Positions 8,830 to 17,556 of a DNA stretch of 37,467 nucleotides are shown in pieces. The notes beneath the pieces are model-generated. The model was given only the letters and a program-made list of their open reading frames with translations, was not told where the DNA came from and did not search any database. Every line of letters begins with the position of its first letter. Position 1 is the stretch's first letter. Both the position numbers and the translations under genes were made by a program. Source of the stretch: Anditalea sp035461405 (GTDB taxonomy: Bacteria > Bacteroidota > Bacteroidia > Cytophagales > Cyclobacteriaceae); assembly GCA_035461405.1 (NCBI GenBank), contig DATHVH010000226.1, positions 1 through 37,467 of the forward strand, in the 5' to 3' direction.

Positions 8830-9537
8830 TCAAGACACATACTGCAAAAGCAATCTTTTGCTGATAGGTACCAAGCTTTCCTGCAGGGGCACCTGATGCT
8901 TGCTGTGAATTCTCCATGCGGCTGGGTTTGGCAACTCTTGATAGTGCTGACTTAAATCCAGTTTGATTTTTTCCACAGTATTGACTAATGATCTTCTTAC
9001 TCTTTTTACAAAATTCAATAGGATACTCCTAAAAGAGTCCATACTGTTTTCGAACAAATTAACTTTATATCTATATATATAAATATCATTCGTCTTATCG
9101 TAAGATAAAAATGCATAACCCTCACGCTGATAGATGGGACGGATTCCTACAGGCTCTATTTCCAGGTTTTGCTCGATAAAATCATAGATTGACTTCCCTT
9201 CCTCTATCTGTTTCCATAGCTGGGGAATAGCAAATTCCACTATACTTTCTAACTCTTTCATAAGATCACCATCTTCAAGGATTTTTTCATAAATAAGCTT
9301 AGCATCTTTAAAATCTGCCCCTGAGAATTTTTTGGGAAAAGCATCTCTAAGATTGGAATGTTCCCTTCTAAAAGATTCCAGTCTCTGGTGCTGCTGTATT
9401 AAATCGGCTAAAGTGGGGTAAAGTTTTACATGCCCAAATTGTTTTTGAACATCCTGCAGGTAAGCCAGCAGCAGGTATTTTTTATATTCGAAATCAATTA
9501 GGCCTTCGGCGATCCAATTATCAGAAAGTTTTTTCAT
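8830..9537 (-). CDS. Conserved Bacteroidota hypothetical protein
   Basis: 235-residue protein of unknown function. It reads as a full-length soluble alpha/beta protein: an N-terminal helical part (MKKLSDNWIAEGLIDFEYKK, a phrase I associate with a Bacteroidota hypothetical family), a middle part with SGADF and an IYRYKV strand, and a C-terminus ending in a conserved-looking segment (LVPISKRLLLQYVS). No signal peptide, membrane segment or known catalytic motif is seen. Transcribed divergently from groES, with about 212 bases between the starts. A second minus-strand frame covering 8636-8917 overlaps its end and is treated as spurious. Confidence 0.72.
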   Translation of the reverse strand: MKKLSDNWIAEGLIDFEYKKYLLLAYLQDVQKQFGHVKLYPTLADLIQQHQRLESFRREHSNLRDAFPKKFSGADFKDAKLIYEKILEDGDLMKELESIVEFAIPQLWKQIEEGKSIYDFIEQNLEIEPVGIRPIYQREGYAFLSYDKTNDIYIYRYKVNLFENSMDSFRSILLNFVKRVRRSLVNTVEKIKLDLSQHYQELPNPAAWRIHSKHQVPLQESLVPISKRLLLQYVS

Positions 9538-9689
9538 ACTGAATTGTTTTTAAAAATTTACGAAAAATCTGACAGAGGTGCTACAAAAATTTTGCAAAAA
9601 TGGCAGAGGGGAATTTTACATGCGTAAGTGAATGACAATACATCTAGAGCTTTCCCGCCTTTCTGTCAGGGAAATGGAGCAAACCTACC

Positions 9690-9706
9690 TTGGCATAAGA
9701 AATGCA
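9690..9706 (+). promoter_or_regulatory. Candidate sigma-54 (-24/-12) promoter for groES-groEL
   Basis: TTGGCATAAGAAATGCA has the GG (9692-9693) and GC (9704-9705) dinucleotides exactly 12 bases apart, as in the sigma-54 consensus TGGCAC-N5-TTGCA, with ATGC replacing TTGC. The predicted start near 9717 gives a leader of about 33 bases before the groES ATG. No CIRCE-type inverted repeat is present. The assignment rests on motif matching only. Confidence 0.45.
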
Positions 9707-9749
9707 ATGCAAGGTCTAAAAGAAACTAACTTTAAAAACAAATAACATT

Positions 9750-10028
9750 ATGTCAAACGTGAACATCAAACCTCTTGCAGACAGAGTGCTAGTAGAACCT
9801 GCTGCAGCCGAAGAGAAAACTGCATCTGGACTTTACATCCCGGACACTGCCAAAGAAAAACCACAAAAAGGAACTGTAGTGGCAGTAGGAAATGGCAAAA
9901 AAGATGAACCATTGACTGTAAAAGTAGGTGATACTGTACTTTATGGTAAGTATGCAGGTACCGAGTTGTCAGTGGATGGCAGCGATTATTTGATCATGAG
10001 AGAAGCTGATATTTTTGCTGTTATTTAA
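9750..10028 (+). CDS. groES: Co-chaperonin GroES
   Basis: 10-kDa lid of the GroEL folding chamber. The 92-residue protein matches the family in length and shows its hallmarks: the start NIKPLADRVLVEPA, a mobile loop around residues 16-33 (EEKTASGLYIPDTAKEKP), GTVVAVG, the VLYGKYAGTE strand and the ending YLIMREADIFAVI. groEL follows after 58 bases and the two are almost certainly one transcript. Confidence 0.97.
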   Translation: MSNVNIKPLADRVLVEPAAAEEKTASGLYIPDTAKEKPQKGTVVAVGNGKKDEPLTVKVGDTVLYGKYAGTELSVDGSDYLIMREADIFAVI

Positions 10029-10086
10029 AACAGCTCATCAATATCCCACACATTAGTTCAATCAAAAAAATTAAAATTAATTAAAA

Positions 10087-11718
10087 ATGGCTAAGGAATT
10101 ATTTTTCAATACAGACGGAAGAGACAGGCTTAAAAAAGGCGTAGATGCTCTTGCTGACGCAGTAAAAGTAACATTGGGACCAAAAGGTCGTAATGTAATC
10201 ATTGACAAAAAATTTGGCGCTCCTACTATCACTAAAGATGGTGTGACGGTAGCTAAAGAAATCGAACTTGACGAGCCTATCGAAAACATGGGTGCTCAGT
10301 TGGTAAAAGAAGTAGCTTCTAAGACTGCAGATGATGCAGGTGATGGTACTACTACTGCTACCGTACTTACTCAAGCTATCTTTAACGTAGGTATCAAAAA
10401 CGTAGCTGCAGGTGCTAACCCTATGGACCTTAAGAGAGGTATAGACAAAGCTGTAGCTGCAGTAGTAGCTGAGCTTAGAAATACATCTAAGCAGATATCT
10501 ACATCTAAGGAAATCCAGCAGGTGGCTACTATCTCTGCAAACAATGACGAGGAGATCGGTAAAATGATCGCCGATGCCATGGACAAAGTAGGCAAAGACG
10601 GTGTAATCACTGTAGAAGAAGCTAAAGGTACTGAGACTGAAGTAAGAACTGTAGAAGGTATGCAGTTTGACAGAGGTTATCTTTCTCCTTATTTCACTAC
10701 CAATACTGAAAAGATGGAAGCTGAACTGGAGAATCCTTATATCCTTATCTATGACAAGAAGATTTCTTCAATGAAGGAATTACTTCCAGTATTGGAGCCA
10801 GTGGCTCAGTCTGGTCGTCCTCTTTTGATCATAGCTGAAGATGTGGATGGTGAAGCTTTGGCTACCCTAGTGGTAAACAAAATCAGAGGTGCCTTGAAAG
10901 TGGCAGCTGTTAAAGCTCCAGGTTTCGGTGACAGAAGAAAAGCCATGCTGGAGGATATCGCTATCCTAACAGGTGGAACTGTGATCTCTGAAGAAAGAGG
11001 CTACAAATTAGAAAACGCTACTGTAGAATACCTAGGTACTGCAGAAAAGATAAATATCGATAAAGATACTACTACAGTAGTAAATGGCGCAGGTGATACT
11101 AACGCTATCCAAGGTAGAGTGAGCGAAATCAAGGCTCAGATAGAAAAAACTACTTCTGACTACGATAGAGAAAAACTGCAGGAAAGACTTGCTAAGATCT
11201 CAGGTGGTGTGGCTATCCTTTACATAGGTGCTGCTACTGAAGTAGAGATGAAAGAGAAGAAAGATAGAGTTGACGATGCTTTGCACGCGACCAGAGCTGC
11301 AGTGCAGGAAGGTGTAGTAGTAGGTGGTGGAGTTGCTCTTATCAGAGCTGCGAAAGCTTTGGATTCATTGAAAGGTGAAAATGAAGATCAGGATACTGGT
11401 ATCAATATCATCAGATTGGCTATCGAATCTCCATTGAGAACTATCGTTTCTAATGCTGGTGGTGAAGGATCAGTTATCATCAACAAAATCAGAGAAAACT
11501 CTGGTAACTTTGGCTACAATGCCAGAACAGATGTTTACGAAGACTTATTTGAAGCAGGTGTAGTGGATCCTACTAAGGTGACCAGACTAGCTTTAGAAAA
11601 TGCAGCTTCAATTGCAGCGCTTCTACTGACTACCGAATGTGTAATAGCAGACGTGAAAGAAGAAGGTGGTGCTTCAATGCCTCCAATGGGCGGCGGCGGC
11701 ATGGGCGGAATGATGTAA
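10087..11718 (+). CDS. groEL: Chaperonin GroEL
   Basis: 60-kDa ATP-dependent chaperonin forming the double-ring folding chamber. The full-length 543-residue sequence shows the ATP-site motifs (TLGPKGRN, DGTTTATVL), the apical-domain segments (MQFDRGYLSPYF), VVGGGVALIRAA, and the C-terminal Gly-Met-rich tail GGGGMGGMM. It directly follows groES and ends just before a terminator. Codon choice is more GGT/GCT/ACT-rich and less varied than in its neighbours, as expected for a highly expressed gene. Confidence 0.98.
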   Translation: MAKELFFNTDGRDRLKKGVDALADAVKVTLGPKGRNVIIDKKFGAPTITKDGVTVAKEIELDEPIENMGAQLVKEVASKTADDAGDGTTTATVLTQAIFNVGIKNVAAGANPMDLKRGIDKAVAAVVAELRNTSKQISTSKEIQQVATISANNDEEIGKMIADAMDKVGKDGVITVEEAKGTETEVRTVEGMQFDRGYLSPYFTTNTEKMEAELENPYILIYDKKISSMKELLPVLEPVAQSGRPLLIIAEDVDGEALATLVVNKIRGALKVAAVKAPGFGDRRKAMLEDIAILTGGTVISEERGYKLENATVEYLGTAEKINIDKDTTTVVNGAGDTNAIQGRVSEIKAQIEKTTSDYDREKLQERLAKISGGVAILYIGAATEVEMKEKKDRVDDALHATRAAVQEGVVVGGGVALIRAAKALDSLKGENEDQDTGINIIRLAIESPLRTIVSNAGGEGSVIINKIRENSGNFGYNARTDVYEDLFEAGVVDPTKVTRLALENAASIAALLLTTECVIADVKEEGGASMPPMGGGGMGGMM

Positions 11719-11737
11719 TTTCCGCTAATAAAAATTT

Positions 11738-11770
11738 AAAAGGGAGGTCCAAAAGACTTCCCTTTTTTTT
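11738..11770 (+). terminator. Rho-independent terminator after groEL
   Basis: Stem AAAGGGAGGTC (11739-11749) pairs with GACTTCCCTTT (11755-11765, one G-T pair) around a 5-base loop, followed by T residues to 11770. Confidence 0.92.
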
Positions 11771-12110
11771 GTTTAAAATACCACCTTGATTATCGAATTA
11801 TCTTCAAACCATAATATTTTAACTAAAACTCTTTTCTATAGGATACGTTTTTTAGCAGACAAGTCCCATAAAAGGTGTCATGACACATAAAAAAAGGACA
11901 CTTATGTAATTTATTTTAGTTTTTTTTATATTAATTTTTTCACCCGTCAATTGATTTTAAATCCTTAATAAATCCCTTCATAACTAATTTTTTGTGGGTT
12001 GTATTTTACCAGTTAAGAAAGTAAAAATATATATTTTTATACTTGAATTATAATAGTAACTTACCTTCACGTGTAGCAATACACCTTAACCAACTAAGCA
12101 TTGTCGATTG
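11771..12110. other. Intergenic region between groEL and the response regulator
   Basis: About 340 very AT-rich bases with no ORF. It holds the palindrome at 11875-11886 and must contain the promoter of the response regulator-corA pair. Confidence 0.55.
11875..11886. repeat. 12-bp perfect palindrome GTGTCATGACAC
   Basis: The sequence GTGTCATGACAC equals its own reverse complement. A further GGACAC occurs shortly downstream. It could be an operator for the gene at 12111, but the sequence gives no proof and it lies 225 bases upstream of that start. Confidence 0.4.
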
Positions 12111-12485
12111 ATGTATTCATTTGATTCGATTGTTCTAATTGATGATGATCCTATTAATAATCTTATTAATAAAAGATTAATCAGCAAATTAGAGATCTGT
12201 CCAAACGTAGATGAGTTTTTAGAAGCTGAAAAAGCCCTATGCACTATACAGGCAATGGGCAGTAATGGTCATTTACTTATTTTGCTGGACATAAATATGC
12301 CTGTAATGAATGGCTGGGATTTTTTGCACCAGTACATTGAAGTATGTAACGTACGGGAAGATAAAATAATTGTGCTTTCGAGTTCGATAGATTTTCAGGA
12401 TAGGCAGAAAGCAAAAGAATTTGAATGTGTTAGTGGATTTATAGAAAAGCCATTGACACCTGACAAACTCAAAAATGTGTTGTAA
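12111..12485 (+). CDS. Single-domain (CheY-like) response regulator
   Basis: Stand-alone receiver domain of about 124 residues with no output domain. The acidic pocket is D11-D13 (LIDDDP), the phospho-acceptor is D60 (LLDINMP), the switch Ser/Thr lies in IVLSSSID, and the conserved Lys is in FIEKPLT. The PINN and NGWDFL phrases match the Bacteroidota single-receiver group. I chose the ATG at 12111; a TTG directly before it is a less likely start. Its stop overlaps the corA start as TAATG (12483-12487), so the two are translationally coupled. No histidine kinase is adjacent, so its partner is unknown. Confidence 0.9.
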   Translation: MYSFDSIVLIDDDPINNLINKRLISKLEICPNVDEFLEAEKALCTIQAMGSNGHLLILLDINMPVMNGWDFLHQYIEVCNVREDKIIVLSSSIDFQDRQKAKEFECVSGFIEKPLTPDKLKNVL

Positions 12486-13504
12486 TGTCTTCAACAAGTG
12501 ATTCAGTAAGTGAACAGTTGCCCCTGCCTATAATGGAACTGTACCTTTTCGGTGAAAACATCCTTGAAAAGCATCACATCACCAGTCCTTCCCAGATCAC
12601 TCCATATCTTTCCCAGCCGCACAAGTTTTGGCTAAACATAGCCGGTCTGCATAACCCTGCTCTTCTCCATGAGATATCAAAAATTTTTGGTATCCACCAG
12701 CTTACTCTAGAGGATATCCAAAATACTTATCAAAGACCCAAACTGGAAGAGTTTGATGAATTTATCTTCATCACCGCAAAAATGATTTTTACTAAAAAAG
12801 GTTTAGATGAAATCACCACCGAACATATAAGTTTATTGTTTGGACATAATTTTATCATCTCCTTCCAGGAAACCCCTGATGACGTATTTGATGAGATCAG
12901 GATGCGGCTGGAAAATCCTTCCGGCAAAATGCGTAAGCTAGGGACGGATTATTTCACATATACATTGCTGGATACAGTAGTCGACCAATATTATAAACTC
13001 ATAGAACTTATAAGTGAGCGTAATGAAGTCCTGGAAGAAGGTATAATAGGAGCCAATAAAAACATTAAACTAGAAGATATTTATCTGCATAGAAAAGCAC
13101 TACAGGACATAAGGAAAAGCACTTGGCCCCTGAGGGAAATATTTTCTTCATGGAAGAAATCAGATCACCCTTTTATAAAAAAGAAATCCAGTATATTCAT
13201 AAATGATATATATGAACATACGATAGAAATATTGGAAGGCCTAGAGCTTCAAAGGGAAACTATTACGTCGTTGGTGGAAATCTATATGACCCATTTGAGC
13301 ATAAAGCAGAATGAGGTGATGAAGACCCTTACCATTATAGCTACTATATTTATTCCGCTTACTTTTATAGCTGGGGTATACGGCATGAATTTCGAAGTGA
13401 TGCCGGAGCTGGAATGGAGATATAGCTATCTGGTAATCTGGATTCTGTTTATTCTGACTACGCTAGCTATGTTATATTATTTCAGGAAAAAGCGCTGGTT
13501 CTGA
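12485..13504 (+). CDS. corA: CorA-family magnesium/cobalt transporter
   Basis: Pentameric divalent cation channel of the inner membrane. At 339 residues it has the large soluble N-terminal domain, then two C-terminal membrane helices (about 278-298 and 312-332). The GMN signature (YGMNF, 300-302) sits at the end of the first helix, followed by the loop MPELEW and a basic C-terminus. The start overlaps the response regulator stop by one base. The end overlaps the convergent gene at 13482 by 23 bases. Confidence 0.93.
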   Translation: MSSTSDSVSEQLPLPIMELYLFGENILEKHHITSPSQITPYLSQPHKFWLNIAGLHNPALLHEISKIFGIHQLTLEDIQNTYQRPKLEEFDEFIFITAKMIFTKKGLDEITTEHISLLFGHNFIISFQETPDDVFDEIRMRLENPSGKMRKLGTDYFTYTLLDTVVDQYYKLIELISERNEVLEEGIIGANKNIKLEDIYLHRKALQDIRKSTWPLREIFSSWKKSDHPFIKKKSSIFINDIYEHTIEILEGLELQRETITSLVEIYMTHLSIKQNEVMKTLTIIATIFIPLTFIAGVYGMNFEVMPELEWRYSYLVIWILFILTTLAMLYYFRKKRWF

Positions 13505-13967
13505 TAAAGAAAGCCATATCAATTTTGTTTACCTGAGTACCAAAAAAAGCAATTAAGAAACAGGATACCAACACTCCTAAACTGATGGCAAGTAAAGCTT
13601 TTTTTCTATCTACTTTGAAAATGCTAGCAGCTATAGTACCCATATAAGCACCGGTAATTGGCAGTGGTATCATCACAAAAACCATCAGACCCCAAAATCC
13701 ATATTTTTGTATTTTCTCTCCTACGGTATTTTTGGCCCTGCGCATAAGTTTAATAGAGCCCTTTTTATAAGGTCTATATTTCCATAGCTTGGTATTAAAA
13801 GTGTCGATTAAGAACATCATCAAGGGAAAAACCAACAGATTAGCTACTAACCCTACCACAAATGCTATGTAGGGATTTAGTCCGTTTATAATTCCATATG
13901 GTATACCTACCCGGCCTTCTCCCAGTGGGGAAATGCTGAATAAAAATGTAAAAATCAAGTGTTCCAC
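13482..13967 (-). CDS. Small multidrug-export-like membrane protein (COG2426 type)
   Basis: 161-residue membrane protein with about four hydrophobic segments. The N-terminal ISPLGEGRVGIPYGI and central IPLPITGAYMGTIAAS phrases are typical of the family often annotated as small multidrug export protein; real substrates are not known. Its 3' end overlaps that of corA. It lies 121 bases downstream of the amidohydrolase on the same strand and may be read from that gene's transcript. Family assignment is good; function is weakly supported. Confidence 0.75.
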   Translation of the reverse strand: MEHLIFTFLFSISPLGEGRVGIPYGIINGLNPYIAFVVGLVANLLVFPLMMFLIDTFNTKLWKYRPYKKGSIKLMRRAKNTVGEKIQKYGFWGLMVFVMIPLPITGAYMGTIAASIFKVDRKKALLAISLGVLVSCFLIAFFGTQVNKIDMAFFIRTSAFS

Positions 13968-14088
13968 TCAGTGTGCAAATTTCGCTACAAAGGTAGTCCA
14001 TTTTAATTGAAAGAGACAGTAAAGTAAATATTAAAATTATTTAAAATAATCAGAACACTTTCAGGGTTGAACTGAGGAAAGCCTTGAA

Positions 14089-15378
14089 TTATCGCATTTT
14101 ATCTTTAAATACTTTACCTGACTTCATTACAAACACCACATCCTTCATTACTTCAATGTTCTCTTCAGGATTACCATCCACTGCTATGATATCAGCCCAC
14201 ATTCCTGCTTCCAGTACGCCTACTTTATCTGCGATTCCCAGCAGTTCTGCACCTCTGAGCGTAGCTGATTGAATAGCTTCCAGATTAGGCATACCTACTT
14301 CTGTCATATATATGAATTCTCTATAGTTTTCTCCATGAGGAAATACTCCGGCATCAGTACCAAAAGCTATTTTTACACCCTGCTTATATGCTTTGCCGAA
14401 GGTGCCCTGGATCTGCTCACCTATCTTTTCAGCTTTTGCCTTTACCAAGGGATGGTAATATCCCGGTATCCTGGCATAAGCAGCTGCGGACATACCTGCT
14501 GTAATCGTAGGAACATACCATGTATTGTTTGCCTTCATCATCTCCATCGTTTTATCAGACATCATCGTACCATGTTCTATAGAATGTATGCCACCCTCAA
14601 TAGCCCTTTGCATTCCTTCATCACCATGAGCATGCGCCGCTACGTGGATTCCAAAATCCTTAGCAGTACGAATGATGGCGTTGATCTCATCTTGTTGAAA
14701 CTGCGGAGCAGATCCATCTCTTGCTACACTGAGCACCCCTCCAGTGGCAGTGATTTTGATAAGGTCAGCACCTAGCTTCACCTGATGCCTTACTGCCTTA
14801 CGGGAATCACTTTCACCATTAATCACCCCTTCATTAGGTCCAGGATCACCCATTAGAGACCTTTTTAAACCATTTGTAGGATCTGCGTGTCCGCCTGTAG
14901 GGGCGATAGACTTACCAGCTGAATAGATTCTAGGCCCTATTACTTTCTTGGCTTCTATAGCATGTTTTAAAGATGTATTTACACCGCTACCTCCAAGATC
15001 TCTTACGGTAGTAAAACCCGCCATCAAAGTAGTCTCGGCATAACCCGCAGCATTGTAGGCGATATCAGCTTCATTATTTGTCATCCTTTCCATAAACTGA
15101 TTAGGGCTGGTCTGACTTTCTATATGCACGTGCATGTCCATCAATCCTGGCATCACTGTATATCCGCTTAAATCTATTATCCGGTCTTCAGCTTCACCGG
15201 AGGTAAAACCTGTTGCTATGTCAATTATCACATCATCCTCCACCACTATGGTGAGGTTTTCTCTTACTTGATTGGTTCGCACATCTATAAATTTTCCTGC
15301 ATGGATATAAGATTTCTGTGCTAATAAAGGACTGATCAATAAAGTGCTGAGTATAGCGAGCAGTAAAGTTTTTTTCAT
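14089..15378 (-). CDS. Secreted metal-dependent amidohydrolase
   Basis: Amidohydrolase-superfamily enzyme, closest in appearance to the Xaa-Pro dipeptidase/imidazolonepropionase-like group. The chosen ATG (15376-15378) gives a clean signal peptide (MKKTLLLAILSTLLISPLLAQ), so the protein is probably periplasmic; an ATG eight codons earlier would hide it. Metal-site motifs are visible: HxH at H83/H85 (MDMHVHIE), LIKITATGG with a possible carboxylated Lys, AAHAHG, SIEHGT and FGTDAG. At 429 residues it has family length. The substrate (dipeptide or another cyclic amide) cannot be decided from sequence. Confidence 0.87.
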   Translation of the reverse strand: MKKTLLLAILSTLLISPLLAQKSYIHAGKFIDVRTNQVRENLTIVVEDDVIIDIATGFTSGEAEDRIIDLSGYTVMPGLMDMHVHIESQTSPNQFMERMTNNEADIAYNAAGYAETTLMAGFTTVRDLGGSGVNTSLKHAIEAKKVIGPRIYSAGKSIAPTGGHADPTNGLKRSLMGDPGPNEGVINGESDSRKAVRHQVKLGADLIKITATGGVLSVARDGSAPQFQQDEINAIIRTAKDFGIHVAAHAHGDEGMQRAIEGGIHSIEHGTMMSDKTMEMMKANNTWYVPTITAGMSAAAYARIPGYYHPLVKAKAEKIGEQIQGTFGKAYKQGVKIAFGTDAGVFPHGENYREFIYMTEVGMPNLEAIQSATLRGAELLGIADKVGVLEAGMWADIIAVDGNPEENIEVMKDVVFVMKSGKVFKDKMR

Positions 15379-15875
15379 GATAACTGAATAAGTAGAATTC
15401 AAAAATTAATCTACACAAAAAACTTATTACTATAATAAAATGGCCTTCTTAATTTGAAAAGTAAATAAATATTGGGCTGTATTAATCATTAACTAAAGAA
15501 TTGGATAGACAATAGTCAATAATATGAGGTGTATATCGTAATTGTAAAAATTAACGATGCTTATATCTATTGGCGTTTTAACTTCCTATTTCCATACGCT
15601 TAACCGACTTCAGTTTAATGTAGTCTAATAAAGTATGAACCATAGACTTAAAAGTGCCTGATTTAAATTACAAATCATGATCCTATACGCCTGAAACAAA
15701 TTTAAGAAAACCTCAATATTAGCTTAAAAATCAATTTTTTGATGAGATCAGTAAACAATTATAATTATATGGTCTTTTAATATAGAGTGTAATCATTTAC
15801 ATCCAAAGAAAGCTTTATACCCAACACTTTATAATTATAACTTATATTATTTTTTTTCACCACCACTAAGGAAAC
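15379..15875. other. AT-rich divergent intergenic region
   Basis: 497 bases between the divergent amidohydrolase and AI-2E-family genes. No ORF, repeat or RNA gene is seen. A good ribosome binding site, AAGGAA, stands just before the ATG at 15876. Confidence 0.5.
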
Positions 15876-16955
15876 ATGACAGAGAGATCAGCATTCGTTA
15901 ATAAAATAGTAGCAGCAGCATTTATAGTTATTTTATTTGTATTGGGGTTCTGGCTTATAGGATTTGCAATCAAATTTTTTCTTCTAATTTTTGCTGCCAT
16001 TTTGTTAGCGGTACTTTTGAGGGCAGGAACAAATTTTTTCAAAGACAAATTAAAAGTGCCGGATGGCGTTGGTGTAGGGATCAGCCTTTTTCTTTTTTTA
16101 GGCATATTGGCGGGTGTCATTATTCTCATTATACCTACAGTGGTAGAGCAATCGGAAGATATCAGAGAACAGGCGCCGCAGGCATTGGAGCAACTTAAAT
16201 CTGACATACAGCAAACTACGTTAGGTAGGGCACTTTTTGATCGAATGCCCGACGATCCGCAAGAATTGCTGCCTGAAGACGAAGAATTAATGAATATTGC
16301 CAGAAGGTTTGCTACCACCACTTTGGGGATTGTTACTGATATATTAATAATATTGATAATAGGAATTTTCTTTGCAGTATCCCCACAGCTGTATGTTCAG
16401 GGTGTGGTTATATTAGTAGCGCCTAGATATAGACCACGGGTAGAAGATGTCATGCATCAAGTATACCATGCTCTTAAATCATGGTTATTAGGTAAATTTA
16501 TAGCAATGCTTTTTATAGGAGTAGCTGCAGCGATTGGATTGATGCTTTTTGGTGTTCCGGCTGCATTTGCCTTAGGGTTTTTAGCTTTTCTTGCTGATTT
16601 CATTCCCAACATAGGGCCTTTAGTAGCTGCGGTGCCTGCTATTTTATTGGCTTTTTTGGATGGTCCGATGACAGCCCTCTATGTAGCTATCTTTTATTTG
16701 GTTATCCAGCAGATAGAAAGTTATGTATTGGTACCTTATATATATAAAAAGACAGTGGCCATCTCTCCAGTAATAACATTGGCCTCCTTAATTCTATTGG
16801 GTATACTTGCGGGAGGATTAGGTGTGATAATGGCCACACCGCTTGTGGCAGCCTTTCAAGTGATGATAAGAGAACTTTATGTAAAAGACTACTTAGAAAA
16901 AGATCTTGACGACAGTTCCGAAAATTCATTCGAATCCCGCATGCAGGATGTATAA
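15876..16955 (+). CDS. AI-2E family permease
   Basis: Polytopic membrane protein of 359 residues. Two or three membrane segments lie at the N-terminus (about 9-50 and 65-88). A soluble region follows (about 90-140, VEQSEDIREQAPQALEQL), then several hydrophobic segments with the family phrases LADFIPNIGPLVAAVPA and IQQIESYVLVPYI. Members include TqsA-like autoinducer exporters and sodium/proton antiporters, so the substrate is undetermined. The acidic C-terminal tail is cytoplasmic. A strong AAGGAA ribosome binding site precedes the ATG. No partner gene is adjacent. Confidence 0.88.
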   Translation: MTERSAFVNKIVAAAFIVILFVLGFWLIGFAIKFFLLIFAAILLAVLLRAGTNFFKDKLKVPDGVGVGISLFLFLGILAGVIILIIPTVVEQSEDIREQAPQALEQLKSDIQQTTLGRALFDRMPDDPQELLPEDEELMNIARRFATTTLGIVTDILIILIIGIFFAVSPQLYVQGVVILVAPRYRPRVEDVMHQVYHALKSWLLGKFIAMLFIGVAAAIGLMLFGVPAAFALGFLAFLADFIPNIGPLVAAVPAILLAFLDGPMTALYVAIFYLVIQQIESYVLVPYIYKKTVAISPVITLASLILLGILAGGLGVIMATPLVAAFQVMIRELYVKDYLEKDLDDSSENSFESRMQDV

Positions 16956-17067
16956 TAGTCACATCTCTACCAACTTAAAATTTTCTGACTTAGAATAGAT
17001 AAACATATACAAGCTATTGGGCCATGAAACTCATTGACCTTAAGCTTATCCGGATTTTATTAAATCC

Positions 17068-17430
17068 CTAATTTTTATTTTTAACGATTAGATACATACT
17101 ATTCTCCAGCTCCAGATAGCCATATTCATAACAAAAATGGTATTGGTTACCCTTTTTGTTATGATAGATATGGGTATGGTACCGAAACTGGAATCCTAAA
17201 TTGATCAGCTTATCTTTTGGTACTTTTAAAGTTTCCTGTTCCTGCAGCAAATTTTCCAGAACAGTCCTGTTTTTTTTCAATGCGTTAGAAATATTTCTAA
17301 TATAATTATTAGAAGTGGCTTTTGATTGATTATTGTAACTGTTTCTACAATAGTCATCACAAAATTTTTTATCTGCTCTACCTTTGACAGGTTTATCGCA
17401 GAAATGGCATTTCTTGGGTTCTAAAATCAT
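17068..17430 (-). CDS. Small Zn-ribbon protein (DUF2116-like)
   Basis: 120-residue protein with an N-terminal zinc-binding motif: C-x2-C (CHFC, residues 8-11) and C-x3-C (FCDDYC), giving four cysteines for one metal. The rest is a helical basic stretch (about 40-65) and a beta-rich C-terminus with many Y and H residues (FRYHTHIYHNKKGNQYHFCYEYGYLEL). No enzyme motif is seen. It lies divergent from ssb, separated by a repeat-bearing 189-base region. A nucleic-acid-binding role is only suggested by the zinc ribbon. Confidence 0.72.
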   Translation of the reverse strand: MILEPKKCHFCDKPVKGRADKKFCDDYCRNSYNNQSKATSNNYIRNISNALKKNRTVLENLLQEQETLKVPKDKLINLGFQFRYHTHIYHNKKGNQYHFCYEYGYLELENSMYLIVKNKN

Positions 17431-17492
17431 AAAAAAAGTAGATTAGGGAGAAAAATATACTAAATATAACCACTAAATCTCTATAATGCAAC

Positions 17493-17524
17493 CGTTTACA
17501 AACGCTTACAATCAGATGTAAACG
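17493..17524. repeat. Iteron-like and inverted repeats between Zn-ribbon gene and ssb
   Basis: CGTTTACA (17493-17500) is inverted as TGTAAACG (17517-17524). The related direct copy CGCTTACAAT starts 10 bases after the first, one helix turn away. This arrangement could be an operator for the divergent genes. Confidence 0.45.
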
Positions 17525-17556
17525 AAAAAATACCGAATCTCACTTGCATTCTTTCC

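Noticed and set aside
8636..8917. 93-codon minus-strand open frame overlapping the end of the hypothetical gene
   Set aside because: It starts inside the better-supported gene ending at 8830, has no recognisable family features and covers repeat-like CCTGC words.
9538..9749. CIRCE/HrcA operator before groES
   Set aside because: No TTAGCACTC-N9-GAGTGCTAA-type inverted repeat is present.
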